A stretch of 64,000 nucleotides of DNA from Cordylochernes scorpioides (Eukaryota; Arthropoda; Arachnida; Pseudoscorpiones; Chernetidae), in contig CP092870.1 in NCBI GenBank assembly GCA_030710605.1, positions 53,581,921-53,645,920 on the forward strand, given 5' to 3'. Positions 52,557-62,278 of the stretch are shown piece by piece (the stretch's first letter is position 1; every line of letters begins with the position of its first letter). The notes under the pieces were generated by a model. The model had not been told where the DNA came from, ran no database searches, and worked only from the letters and a program-made list of their open reading frames with translations. The position numbers and the translations under genes were made by a program.

Positions 52557-53975
52557 CACTGCGTGACATTGAAAATGGAACACCAATAAATAGTGGCCAG
52601 AAAATTATGCAAATTTCAGGGTAGACGCGCCTAACCGAGTTATGCAAATGATGTAAAATGCGCAGCTCTCGTGCGCACATGGAGTAAGATATAAGGGAAG
52701 GAACTTGCAGAAAGGACAGTATTCGTGTCGTTATTTCTTCAAGGAAAATCATTGTAGAAATTTTGTTCTTGTGTCAAAAGACACGTGTAATAACAGAGAA
52801 TGCCAGGTCATCGTAAACGGAGGCAGTTCAAGCAGACAGACGCTTTTACGAGGGGCATGGTGATCGGACTGAAAAGGGCAGGTTGGTCCATACGTCAAAT
52901 CGCAGCTGATACACACCTTGGTGCGTCCACGGTGCACCGACTGTGGAGAAGATGGTTGGAACAAGGAAATGTGGCAATTTATAGGAATGTCGGTGCAACC
53001 AGAGTGACGTCAGCACGTGTGGATCGGCGTATCCTTCGACAAGCAGTGGCGGCCCCACAAGCCACTTGTACCGCCATCCTGCAACATGTGCAAGACACCC
53101 TAGATCATTCCATCTCGACCAGAACCATTTCCCGTCGATTGGTTGCTAATGGCTTGCACTCATGCCGTCCGCTAAGAAGACTGCCATTGACCCCACCGAA
53201 TAGGCGCCGACGTTTGGAATGGTGCCGGGCTAGATCGACGTGGATGACGGAATGGCACAGGGTCGTGTTCTCAGATGAGTCGCGTTTCTGCTTGTCCAGT
53301 GATAGTCGCCGTGTACGCGTGTGGCGTCGACGTGGAGAAAGGTCCAATCCGGCAGCAATTGTGGAACGCCCCACCGTGCGACAACGTGGAATCATGGTTT
53401 GGAGCGCAATCGCGTATGATTCCAGGTCACCTTTACTTCGTATTCAGGGCACTATGACGGCCCAACGATACGTTGATGATGTGCTGCGACCGGTGACACT
53501 CCCCTACCTTCAGGGGGTACTCAATGCCCTTTATCAGCAGGATAACGCCCGACCGCACACTGCTCGCATTAGCCAACAAGCTCTGCAAGATGTACAGATG
53601 CTTCCCTGGCCACCGTACTCTCCTGATCTCTCACCAATCGAGCACGTCTGGGACATCATTGGACGCCGTTTGCATGCCTTGCCACAGCCGCGTTCAGAAG
53701 ACGAACTGTGGCAAATGGTTGAGAGGGAATGGAGAGCCATCCCTCAGGACGCCATCCGTACTCTGATTGACTCTCTACCTAGACGTGTTGCTGCGTGCAT
53801 CGCCGTCCGCGGTGGTCCTACTTGCTACTAAGCCGACGCCGTTCTCGCTCTTTATTATGACTATCATTTTGAAATAAAGATCACTTATTGTTCGTCCCTG
53901 TCTCTCTCTGTCTGCCGAGTTTCATCACTTTCTGGCCACTATTTCTTGGTGTTCCATTTTCAATGTCACGTAGTG
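52557..53975 (+). mobile_element. Tc1-like transposon, apparently intact
   Basis: 1,419 bp between TA dinucleotides (52,555-52,556 and 53,976-53,977). The ends are inverted repeats of about 47 bp with two mismatches (cact(g/a)cgtgacattgaaaa...ggccagaaa). One uninterrupted transposase gene fills the middle. TIR, TA target and length are all standard for Tc1. Confidence 0.92.
52800..53831 (+). CDS. Tc1-like transposase (343 aa, intact)
   Basis: Binds the TIRs and cuts and pastes the element into TA sites in the nucleus. N-terminal paired HTH: GMVIGLKRAGWSIRQIAADT, LGASTVHRLWRRW (residues about 20-53), and TRTISRRLVANGLHS (about 107-121). Catalytic residues: Asp in VVFSDESRF, Asp in YQQDNARPHTA, Glu in PYSPDLSPIEHVW; only 32 residues separate the second Asp from the Glu, against 34 in classical Tc1. 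Length is normal for the family and no stop or frameshift is present. The ATG at 52,800 gives the full HTH. A TATA-like gatataagg lies near 52,688 and an aataaa at 53,873. From memory, close relatives with this spacing are common in arthropods. Confidence 0.93.
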   Translation: MPGHRKRRQFKQTDAFTRGMVIGLKRAGWSIRQIAADTHLGASTVHRLWRRWLEQGNVAIYRNVGATRVTSARVDRRILRQAVAAPQATCTAILQHVQDTLDHSISTRTISRRLVANGLHSCRPLRRLPLTPPNRRRRLEWCRARSTWMTEWHRVVFSDESRFCLSSDSRRVRVWRRRGERSNPAAIVERPTVRQRGIMVWSAIAYDSRSPLLRIQGTMTAQRYVDDVLRPVTLPYLQGVLNALYQQDNARPHTARISQQALQDVQMLPWPPYSPDLSPIEHVWDIIGRRLHALPQPRSEDELWQMVEREWRAIPQDAIRTLIDSLPRRVAACIAVRGGPTCY

Positions 53976-54289
53976 TATTTAAGTAGAAAGTTGAAAGAAC
54001 GTTCCGCTACTCAATTCTTGTGTTATATAAGCGAAGAGCGAAGAGATCGATTCTTGTGTTATATAAGCGAAGAGAATGCAAAATCAGTTCCCAAAACGTA
54101 TAACGATAAAGTGGGGTTTATTTTTCTTTCCTTCTTGGTCGCATTTCAAGGAAAGTGAAGGATGAAACTCCTTTTGTTAGAGGTGACCCTGATAATTGCT
54201 CTGGCCAAGGATAACGGAAATTTTAGGTATTTTAATGTCGTTTCTAGAACCCTGGAGACATTTTATTTATATAAGTCATTTACACAACA

Positions 54290-54345
54290 CAAGCCTTTAT
54301 TAAGACACTCCGTCTTATACAGACGATTCTCCTGTTAGAAATTAA
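54290..54345 (+). repeat. Short dispersed repeat (rattaag...gtcttatacaga)
   Basis: The segment cctttattaagacactccgt cttatacagacgattctc matches units at 14,990-15,030 and 61,702-61,745. Confidence 0.45.
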
Positions 54346-54564
54346 TCTAAAAAGAAATGAGAAGCAGAGGAAGAAACTGAATCCTCGCTCAGAAAAGATA
54401 AAAATAAGAAAAGGAAAGACTATCAATGTTTATATAACTCATTTTACAACGTTATTATTTCGTATGTAAGGTCATGATATTAAAATCTAAGACAGATATT
54501 CTCAGAATTTTTAAACCAAAAACAAATTTGATGTAATTTGAGTCAAAAGGTGATTCATTAAAAA

Positions 54565-54666
54565 GGTTTATATGAAAAAGGGCGTGCCTAGATCTGTAAA
54601 GAAAAATAAGCTCATTTTTTCTCAAAATCTCTCGAAATATCCAGGTACGTCTTTTTTCATATAAAC
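54565..54666. mobile_element. MITE family E, shortened copy
   Basis: Ends gtttatatgaaaaagggcgt and acgtcttttttcatataaac mirror each other. The interior atctgtaaagaaaaataagc, ttttttctcaaaat and ctctcgaaatat matches 37,555-37,620, with most of the centre deleted. Confidence 0.7.
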
Positions 54667-54689
54667 AGATTTGATATAAGACTGGTTTC

Positions 54690-55370
54690 TCAAAAACTTG
54701 TATTTTAGGCGAAGAGAAGTATAATAAAGAATCTGGTTGTTGTTGTCGTGTCCAATGAAGCGCTTCAGATGTCTCCATGCATCTCTATCACAGCAGTCGC
54801 AATGTCGACTATCTTTTCTCTTCATTGGAAAATGGGTGCCGTTGCCACGTTAGTCACCTTGGAAACGAACCAGAATTTGGTCAAATATTCCAAGGGTCCA
54901 GGGGGGACCACAGGGAGGGGTGGTCGGATTTCTTCCCCCCAAGAATCTGGTTGCTGTAGGTAATATGTCAATATACATTTAAAATAGCGATTTTCTGAAT
55001 TCTGTTGCAAATGAACATATATTCTGGAATATTTATCTTGATATATCATTTTTTATTTATTTATCTAAATTTAAAGCGCTATGTCCCCTTATGAACACTT
55101 GCACTGCCATACATGTATGCCTCTACATTTGTCAATACATATTTACAATTATTTTAGAGCCGCTAGGTGGCCGATCTGGCTGGACGTGCGTCATCTCGCT
55201 CCGCAAGTCTCGGTAAACATTGCCTAAATTTCTTAATTTATTTTCTAAATGCTTACGTTGAAATGTTTTAAATCGGTTAACTGTTTTGCTATTTAATTTT
55301 ACCTTGCTTTTTTATATAGTTCGATTCGTTTCTCTTTGGATTAAATATGAATTATATGGTTAGGTTACTG
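54690..55370. other. Spacer with moderate GC, no recognised gene
   Basis: A minus frame (54,825-54,622) has DSRHCDCCDRDAWRHLKRFI, which is not recognised. About 55,150-55,215 is GC-rich and could be the 5' UTR of the following LINE. Confidence 0.3.
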
Positions 55371-55385
55371 AGAATTTGAAACTGG

Positions 55386-56367
55386 ATGAAATTTTTGCAT
55401 ACTTTGAGAATAAATTTCAACAAAATAAAAAATATTCTGACTAAAAATGATTTGTCATATCTTTCGACTATGTTAAAACAAACGAAAGATGGAATTTCTT
55501 CTATGATTGAATCGGATAACCAGAACCTTTTGGCACAGATGAATAACACCGTCGGCAACATAATGGAAGAGAAGCTCGGTGAGATTCGAAGCGTGATCTC
55601 CTTGAAAGGATTATCTTATACCCAAGTCACACAGCGAGATCATAAACAGAAATTTATTGAGGATAGACAGCGGACCTTAAACACTGAAGCTACACTGCTC
55701 GCAGTTCCTCTAAATAATGAGCCCATTAACAACATAGCTCAGGCAATTTCAACTAATATAAAAAAAGTTACGAGAAAATGGTAATGGGATACGAATTAAT
55801 CAAATTCTTAACACCAAAAATGTAATAGTAATAAAAACTCCTAGCGACGAAGTGGCTAAACACTTGTTAAAGAAACTGAGCATGGCGGCGGAATTGAAGG
55901 CGAATAGTAAAATTTTTACCCCGCAACCTAGAGACCCAACAATCGTTATAAAAAATGTCAGTAAATTAACGGAAGAAAATAATTTAATACCAATCATATG
56001 TACCATGAATCCTGATTTGAGTGGACTAGAGAATGAAATCCGAGTACTGTTCCCCATGAAATCCAATACCTCTCACCACAATGTAGTGATGCGGGTTTCT
56101 CCACAGTGTATCAAACCTTAAGAGATGCCTGAGAGATGCCATGTGCACGACAAAGTATTAGTTAGGCAGTGCCAGAAATGTTTTGAGTCTAATCAAAGAC
56201 ATAAAATCAGCGAATGCTCCCATGAAAAGATTTGCCTAATATGCGGCGAGGCGGGAAATCATGAGTGTTCGCGTAAACAAAAATGTTTCAACTGCGCTAA
56301 ACACCCGAAGTACAAGAATGGAAGGTCTCTTGATCTCAAGGCGAACTCCAGCGAATGTCCCCTGTAG
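55386..56367 (+). pseudogene. LINE ORF1 (Gag-like)
   Basis: The N-terminal part (55,386-55,784) is polar and helix-rich (LTKNDLSYLSTMLKQTKDGI, NNTVGNIMEEKLGEIRSVIS). After a frameshift comes an RNA-binding-like block (NVIVIKTPSDEVAKHLLKKL, DPTIVIKNVSKLTEENNLIP), a stop at 56,119, and in the same frame three Cys/His knuckles: QCQKCFESNQRHKISEC, CLICGEAGNHEC and CFNCAKHP. This layout is typical of ORF1 in R1/Jockey-type elements, which coats element RNA. Confidence 0.7.
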
Positions 56368-56413
56368 AAAACCCAGATGGAAATAGTAATACAAAGAACT
56401 CAATACCATTCAG

Positions 56414-59335
56414 ATGAATGATAACAATATCAGAGGTATACAATTTAATGCAAGGAAAAGTATGATGGCAACTAGTGAGTTAGGTGTGACAATTGCGGAC
56501 GATCCTCCTGATATCATATTTCTACAAGAACCATACATGTGCAATGACACAGTGGAATTTGGCAAGAATTCACGAATAGTATGTTCTAGCACAGATAGGC
56601 AAATTTATACTGCTACTATTATTTTGAACCGAAACATAATATATGAGAAAATTAATAGGTTTACAAATTCCTTCTGTACACACAGCGATCTCTCTCTATT
56701 TCAATGGGAAAAAAATAGTTATTGCCAATATTTATATACACCCAAACTCTATGGCTGCATTTCATATCCAATTCATCTCAGAAATACTTGAGGCCTTTGG
56801 TCAACTCTCAATTATCCTTTGTGGAGATTTCAATTCAAGACATCCACTCTGGTTCGATTCAACGACAAATAAAAACGGATAAATTCTAAAGTCTATTATT
56901 GAGGAGCAGAATCTATTTGTTCATAATCTTAAAATCCCAACTTGCAGAAATGCTAGCATAATCGACTTGACAATTTCTAATAAACACTCCATTAGTCTAA
57001 TACATAACTGGAGAACCTCAGCACTTTCTGTTACCTCAGACCATTTGGCAATACTTTTTGATATCTTCAATATGATGAACTTGGCAAACAATAATAAGCA
57101 GACATCGACATGGAAATTCAGAGAAAAATCGGCGAATTGGACAAAATTTGCTGAGGGTATTTCGCCTTCGGATTTGCTGGATTTAAATTCAGCTTCTAAA
57201 CACATTGTCAATTGTGAAGATATTGATAATGTGGTAAACAAATTGACAAATTTAGTCATTGAAGCTGCATACTCTTCTCTCGACGTCAAGCATCACACCT
57301 CTATAAACACGACAACTTCCAAAGAATGGTGGAATAAAGAGCTTGAACAATTAAATGAACATTCACATTAACTCAGGAATTTGTATTATAGAGGGAAAAA
57401 CCTGAATCCGAGTATTTTCAGAGCGGCAAGAAATAAATACTCAAGAGCCATTAATAGAGCAAAAAAGACGTCGTGGAAAATATTTATTGAAGAAAATGAG
57501 TCTACGAATGCTTTCGGGAATGCATACAGGATTTTTAAACGGTTAAGATCGGCCGACATTCAGGTGGGCATACCATTACTGAATAAAACTGCAGAGTGCA
57601 TGAGAGAGCAAAAGATAAAGGAAATGCTAACAGCATTTTTTCCTGATGATTATGTGCGGTTGGACAATGAAGAACACACTTTAATTAGAAGTCACTTCCC
57701 AAGTTTTACCAACAGGGAATCATTTTTATTACTGAAAAGGAAATAAAGGATTTGTGCTCGAATCTTAATATCAGAAAGGCTCTTGGTCCAGATAAAGTGA
57801 GTAATAATATGATTAAGCATTCATTATTATCAATCCTACCCAGTTTAGTCAAACTCTTTAATAGGTGTTTAGTGCTAAATTACTATCCTGAAAGCTGGAA
57901 ACATTCGGTATTAAAAATTATTACGAAACCGCAAAAATCTAACTACGAAGCAATTAATAGCTATCGCGCCCAATTTCACTGACTCAAATTTCTCAAAAAT
58001 ATTTGAAACGATCATAAAATAAAATACTCGATTATTATAATCATAATAACTTACTGAGCCATAGACAACATGGATTTACGAAAAGAAAATCTACAATAAC
58101 GGCAATGGACAAAATAACCGAGACCATACTTAAACACAAACAAAACGAATCGGTTGCATTGATTGCCATTGATATAAGTGGTGCGTTTGATAATGCGTGG
58201 TGGCCTGCCTTAATAAAAAGAATGGATGAAGACCACGTCCCAGCAGTTCTTATAAAAATCATCCAATCATTTTTAAATCGGAGAAGAAAAACTAGTCTCG
58301 CCTTCTCGAATACTACAATTTCAAAATATTTATCAAAGGGATGTCCTCAAGGTGGACCATTATCACCTTTATTGTGGAATATATTGCTGTTGATCAACTT
58401 CGTATCCCCAAATTCTGAAGTAATCTGTTATGCGGATGATGTTTCCATTGTTTGCTGGCACAAGACCATAGAAGGGTTAAAAATGAAGCAGAAAATACTT
58501 TAAATTATGTAATACAATAGTGTACAAGAAATAAGCTAAAGCTAAGCCCTGAGAAAACCGGCTTAATGCATATGCACGGCAAACAAAATATTCCTATGGG
58601 AACTCCAAACTTCATAATAAAACCGGTGGAAGAAGTAAAAATTTTAGGTATAAAATTTTCTAATCACAGAATTAAGTCAAAAATTAACTTCACACCCCAC
58701 ATTAATGATATTCTTTGTAAAACCAACCGTATGAAAAATCTGTTATTTTCACTCTGTGGGAAAATGTGGGAATTGGATGCTAAAAAAAAGATTAATTTTA
58801 TATAAAACTCTTTTCAGACCTATATTAACCTATGGATCTGAAATATGGTATAAATTTATTAATATAAGAAGTAAGCAAAGATTAAACTTTCAGCAATATC
58901 AGATTCTTCTTTGGGTAGTGAGAGCCTATAAAACGATCTCATCAAATTGTATTCATAGTTTGGCAAAAATACCTATTCTCACAGATCACATAGAATCGTT
59001 GATAATAAAATACGAATTGGCCAATTTATCAAAAGAAGAAATTAATTTATTTAGACCGCATGCCCCAACTATAATTCATAACTTCATAGAATCAAGAATG
59101 GCTGAAACAATAGCTAACACTAATGAAACATTCCGAAAATTTTTCCCAGTTGGAATTCCTTTTTATTTTCGTCCGAATTTTTATAACTCACAGTTCATCA
59201 CAAATCATGGTAATTTTGGAGAATTTCTGTCGAAAATCGGGGCAACGGATGATCCTAGCTGCTTCTGTGGAAAATAAAACCAAGAATCAATACATTTATT
59301 ATTAGAATGTCCGATATTTCACAGCTACAGAAGTA
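56414..59335 (+). pseudogene. LINE ORF2: endonuclease and reverse transcriptase
   Basis: Endonuclease: IQFNARKSMMATSELGV, DIIFLQEPY (Glu), LCGDFNSRHPLWFDS (Asp/Asn) and VTSDHLAILF (catalytic His), split over two frames up to about 57,060. RT: NIRKALGPDKVSNNMIKHSL, HGFTKRKSTITAMDKITE, IDISGAFDNAWWPALIKRM (first Asp; the FDNAWWP form points to R1-type elements), SKGCPQGGPLSPLLWNIL and ICYADDVSIV (YADD, about 58,428-58,439). Then FRPILTYGSEIWYKFINI and the end finger SCFCGK, stop, SIHLLLECPIF. Frame breaks include those near 56,640, 56,881, 57,371, 57,968 and 58,500. Confidence 0.85.
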
Positions 59336-59405
59336 ATCATTTTTATCCCATCGAAGAAATTTGCGAATTTGTATATAACAAAGACACTTATGTAAAACTA
59401 GACGA

Positions 59406-59432
59406 ATGGCCCGGGCAACGCCCGGGTTTTAC
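59406..59432. repeat. Short GC palindrome
   Basis: cccgggcaacgcccggg is a 7-bp-stem palindrome just after the LINE end, followed by ttttacccgtg. It could be part of a retroposon 3' end. Confidence 0.4.
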
Positions 59433-59600
59433 CCGTGTGCGAATATATTTTAAAAACGTTTTAATTCAAATACTATTCGTTACAATTATAAATTTGGCGC
59501 CATGGATGTCACTCTTGTGAAACGTCCCGTTCCAAACTGTGTGTTTTTATAATGTTTTAGCTATATATAATATAACGGTATAATAACGGTATAAAGAAAT

Positions 59601-59690
59601 AATGAGCCTATAGCCTAGTGGTCATGGCATCTGCCCGGTAAGCGGAAGGTCGTGGGTTCGATTCCCATCCGTTGACACTTTTTTATTTTA
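59601..59690 (+). mobile_element. tRNA-derived SINE head
   Basis: A box tagcctagtgg (59,611-59,621) and B box ggttcgattcc (59,655-59,665) match the Pol III consensus, 44 bp apart. The outer stems do not pair, so this is not a tRNA gene. A body with ttttatccattctgaccaaa and aataaggcaattatataagt follows. Confidence 0.65.
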
Positions 59691-59754
59691 TCCATTCTGA
59701 CCAAATTCGATCCGTGAACTTCACAAGACATAATAAGGCAATTATATAAGTAGA

Positions 59755-59880
59755 CTTCCCGGTAAGCGGAAGGTCGTGGGTTCGATTCCCATCCCTTGAC
59801 ACTTTTTTTTATTTTATCCATTCTGACCAAACTTCACACAGTGAACTTCACACAGACAGAATAAGGCAATTATATAAATA
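59755..59880 (+). mobile_element. Second partial SINE head and body
   Basis: Repeats from cccggtaagcggaaggtcgt through the B box and the body, lacking the A box. It is a tandem partial duplication about 119 bp downstream of the first. A third body end (aataaggcaattatataagt) is at about 60,596. Confidence 0.6.
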
Positions 59881-59922
59881 GATCTTCATCTTGGCTACAC
59901 CTTGTATACATCTTGCTTCCTA

Positions 59923-60535
59923 GGGTTGCCTAGAGTGGCCGCTATAGACAGGGTGGTCTGTGTAGACAGGTGGATGTATCACACAGCTGATGACAGGGTT
60001 GCCTAGAGTGGCCGCTATAGACAGGGTGGTCTGTATAGACAGGTGGATGTATCACACTGCTGATAACAGGGTTGCCTAAGGTGACCGCTATAGACAGGGT
60101 GGTCTGTATAGACAGGTGGATGTAACACACTGCTGATAACAGGGTTGTCTACAGTGGCCGCTATAGACAGGGACCACTATAGGGACCTATACAGTGACCG
60201 CTATAGTCAGGGTGGTCTGTATAGACAGGTGGATGTATCACACAGCTGATGACAGGGTTGCCTAGAGTGGCCGCTATAGACAGGGTGGTCTGTATAGACA
60301 GGTGGATGTATCACACTGCTGATAACAGGGTTGCCTAAGGTGACCGCTATAGACAGGGTGGTCTGTATAGACAGGTGGATGTAACACACTGCTGATAACA
60401 GGGTTGTCTACAGTGGCCGCTATAGACAGGGACCACTATAGGGACCTATACAGTGACCGCTATAGTCAGGGTGGTCTGTATAGACAGGTGGATGTAACAC
60501 ACTGCTGATAACAGGGTTGTCTAGAGGGGGGCAGG
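59923..60535. repeat. 73/113-bp array with 259-bp higher-order unit
   Basis: Units starting gggttg(c/t)cta fall at 59,923, 59,996, 60,069, 60,142, 60,255, 60,328, 60,401 and 60,514, giving spacings 73, 73, 73, 113, 73, 73, 113. The block 73+73+113 (259 bp) is repeated. Each unit contains gctatagacagg-type phrases that also occur in the TIR of the pogo-type MITE at 28,491. Confidence 0.9.
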
Positions 60536-60635
60536 GAGGACACGTGTTCGCCGGCAGCCAATGGGCGCGCATTCTATCCGTGAGCTTCAGACAGAATAAG
60601 GCAATTATATAAGTAGATTCAATAATTTTTGTAAA

Positions 60636-61045
60636 TTCATTTTAGATTTTCTCTTCTGTTTGAGAAAACCATCGTTTCAGTTTTAATTGTGTTTTTAGTC
60701 GGTTATTGAGTTGTATATAATGAATTGTATATAGGTTGCTAAAATAATTTATTTTAGATTTTCTCTTCTGTTTGAGAAAACCATCTTTTCAGTTTTAATT
60801 GTGTTTTTAGTCGGTTATTGAGTTGTATATAATGAATTGTATATAGGTTGCTAAAATAATTTATTTTAGATTTTCTCTTCTGTTTGAGAAAGCCATCGTT
60901 TCAGTTTTAATTGTGTTTTTAGTCGGGTATTGAGTTATATATAATAATCCATTTTAGATTTTCTCTTCTGTTTTAGAATACCATCGTTTAAGTTTCAATT
61001 ATGTTTTTAGTCCGGTTATTAAATTGTATAAAATGAATTGTATAT
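60636..61045 (+). repeat. 112-bp tandem array, about 3.7 units
   Basis: Units start tttagattttctcttctgtt at 60,641, 60,753, 60,865 and 60,953; the last spacing is shortened to 88 bp. The interior includes ttgtgtttttagtcggttat and gaattgtatataggttgct. Confidence 0.9.
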
Positions 61046-61054
61046 AATCTACTA

Positions 61055-61130
61055 AAATGTATTTAGGTGCAAGTATCCCGAGCTGGTATATCGCGTCCGA
61101 TATGTGTCAAATAAAAATAAATAAATATTT
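61055..61130 (+). repeat. LINE/SINE 3' tail
   Basis: The segment gtatcccgagctggtatatc gcgtccgatatgtg, then aaataaaaataaataaat, the same type of tail as the reversed ones at 37,930 and 38,890. Confidence 0.5.
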
Positions 61131-61690
61131 ACAATTATTTCAGGCCGTAAATAATAGATCAATGTTTAATAACAATTGTTGATTATTCTCTTGTCAGTGC
61201 TTTAGATAACAAAACAGTACTTTTACAACCTAATATATACATAATATATCTTTATTTTTCTTGTACAATGATGATTTACTTGTTTTGTTTTTGTTGTAAA
61301 TATTCTCATGAGCCTTTCTGGAATTGATGGTTTGAATATATAAGATTGTCCCAAAATTTTGTGTTTTTCTTAAAACGTTGTTTTTTTTCTTAATACTTGG
61401 AGAATAATATTATTACGCGGCAAATACATAATAATACATAATACAATTACTTTATACATAATACAAAGACATCATACATAACGGCGAATAATTATATGGC
61501 AAATAATATTGATATTTCAATTCTTTGCAAGTGTTTACGAACTTTTGGGACAACCTTGTATTAGGATGAAAAAGAAAAATGGACAACATATAGTTCTTCT
61601 AGACATATTCTTTTAGGCTGAGATTAAATCTTAGTCTATTTAGGTTTGATTCTCTAATTTAATATATTTTTACAAAAAATTACTATTTAC
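61130..61690. other. AT-rich spacer
   Basis: Nothing recognisable apart from short local repeats of acataatac near 61,425-61,480. Confidence 0.4.
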
Positions 61691-61699
61691 AACAACAAT

Positions 61700-61750
61700 A
61701 AAAAGCTTTATTAAGTCCTTTTAGTCTTATACAGATTCTCCAAGCAGAAA
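61700..61750 (+). repeat. Short dispersed repeat (rattaag...gtcttatacaga)
   Basis: gctttattaagtccttttag tcttatacagattctcc matches 14,990-15,030 and 54,292-54,340. Confidence 0.45.
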
Positions 61751-61849
61751 TGTAGGATACATGCAGTAAAAACAGTAATAGTACTGTTTTGTTTCCCACT
61801 TGGCAAATACGCAAGTAGGAAAATCAGAATGATTGTTTACAAAACAATT

Positions 61850-62182
61850 TGTTCTCGTTAGGCTTAATTGAATATAATGTTTATACTAGTTTAAAGAAAT
61901 AAGTTTACTTATCTTGGTCAGGCAATCATCCCAAGCTTTACAAATGAATTTATTTTATTTTTCTTTACATTGAATATTTAAAGAATATGATTTAAAGCCG
62001 CAGAGAGCTATGAAATGCATTGTCTTTAGTGGCGCGCGTTGGTAAGAAGAATCTTCTAGAAGGTGGCGAGCTCCCTCTGGCGGCGCCGCCAGCTGGCCTC
62101 CCATTGGTCAGCGATGACGTAGCTGGTGTACTTACATCGCTGCGCGCTGCCTCTGCCACTTATGTTAGAATAAAACGAAACA
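61850..62182 (-). mobile_element. 3' LTR of BEL/Pao element 2
   Basis: 333 bp, TGTTCTCG...CGAAACA on the plus strand (TG...CA form). It lies immediately after the purine tract ccacaggaggggagta (coding strand, 62,183-62,198). It holds a coding-strand aataaaataaa polyadenylation-like signal near 61,945. The 5' LTR is outside the window, so the ends cannot be confirmed by comparison. Confidence 0.6.
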
Positions 62183-62198
62183 TACTCCCCTCCTGTGG
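62183..62198 (-). promoter_or_regulatory. BEL/Pao polypurine tract
   Basis: The coding strand reads ccacaggaggggagta next to the LTR start; the expected position and composition for plus-strand priming. Confidence 0.55.
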
Positions 62199-62278
62199 AC
62201 ATAGTCCACACACAAGGCAAAAGAAAAGGATCACATAGTGTAGAAAGTTTTTTTGAAGAAGAAGAAGAAGAAGAATTA

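Larger units (their letters stand above)
55380..59400 (+). mobile_element. R1-like LINE with ORF1 and ORF2, frameshifted
   Basis: Two consecutive ORFs (Gag-like with zinc knuckles; endonuclease and RT with a C-terminal finger) in the usual order of R1/Jockey-group LINEs. The copy is nearly full-length but carries about ten frame changes or stops. It ends around 59,400 without a clear poly(A). A 3' fragment of a relative is at 37,930-38,300. Confidence 0.8.

Noticed and set aside
52846..53766. Other frames inside the Tc1 transposase gene
   Set aside because: Shadows of the intact 343-codon transposase.
59606..59680. tRNA gene
   Set aside because: A and B boxes are present but the acceptor ends do not pair and no proper anticodon arm is seen; a partial duplicate downstream and the SINE body show it is a SINE head.
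60207..60389. Repetitive frames such as those at 59,942-60,389 (minus)
   Set aside because: By-products of the 73/113-bp array.
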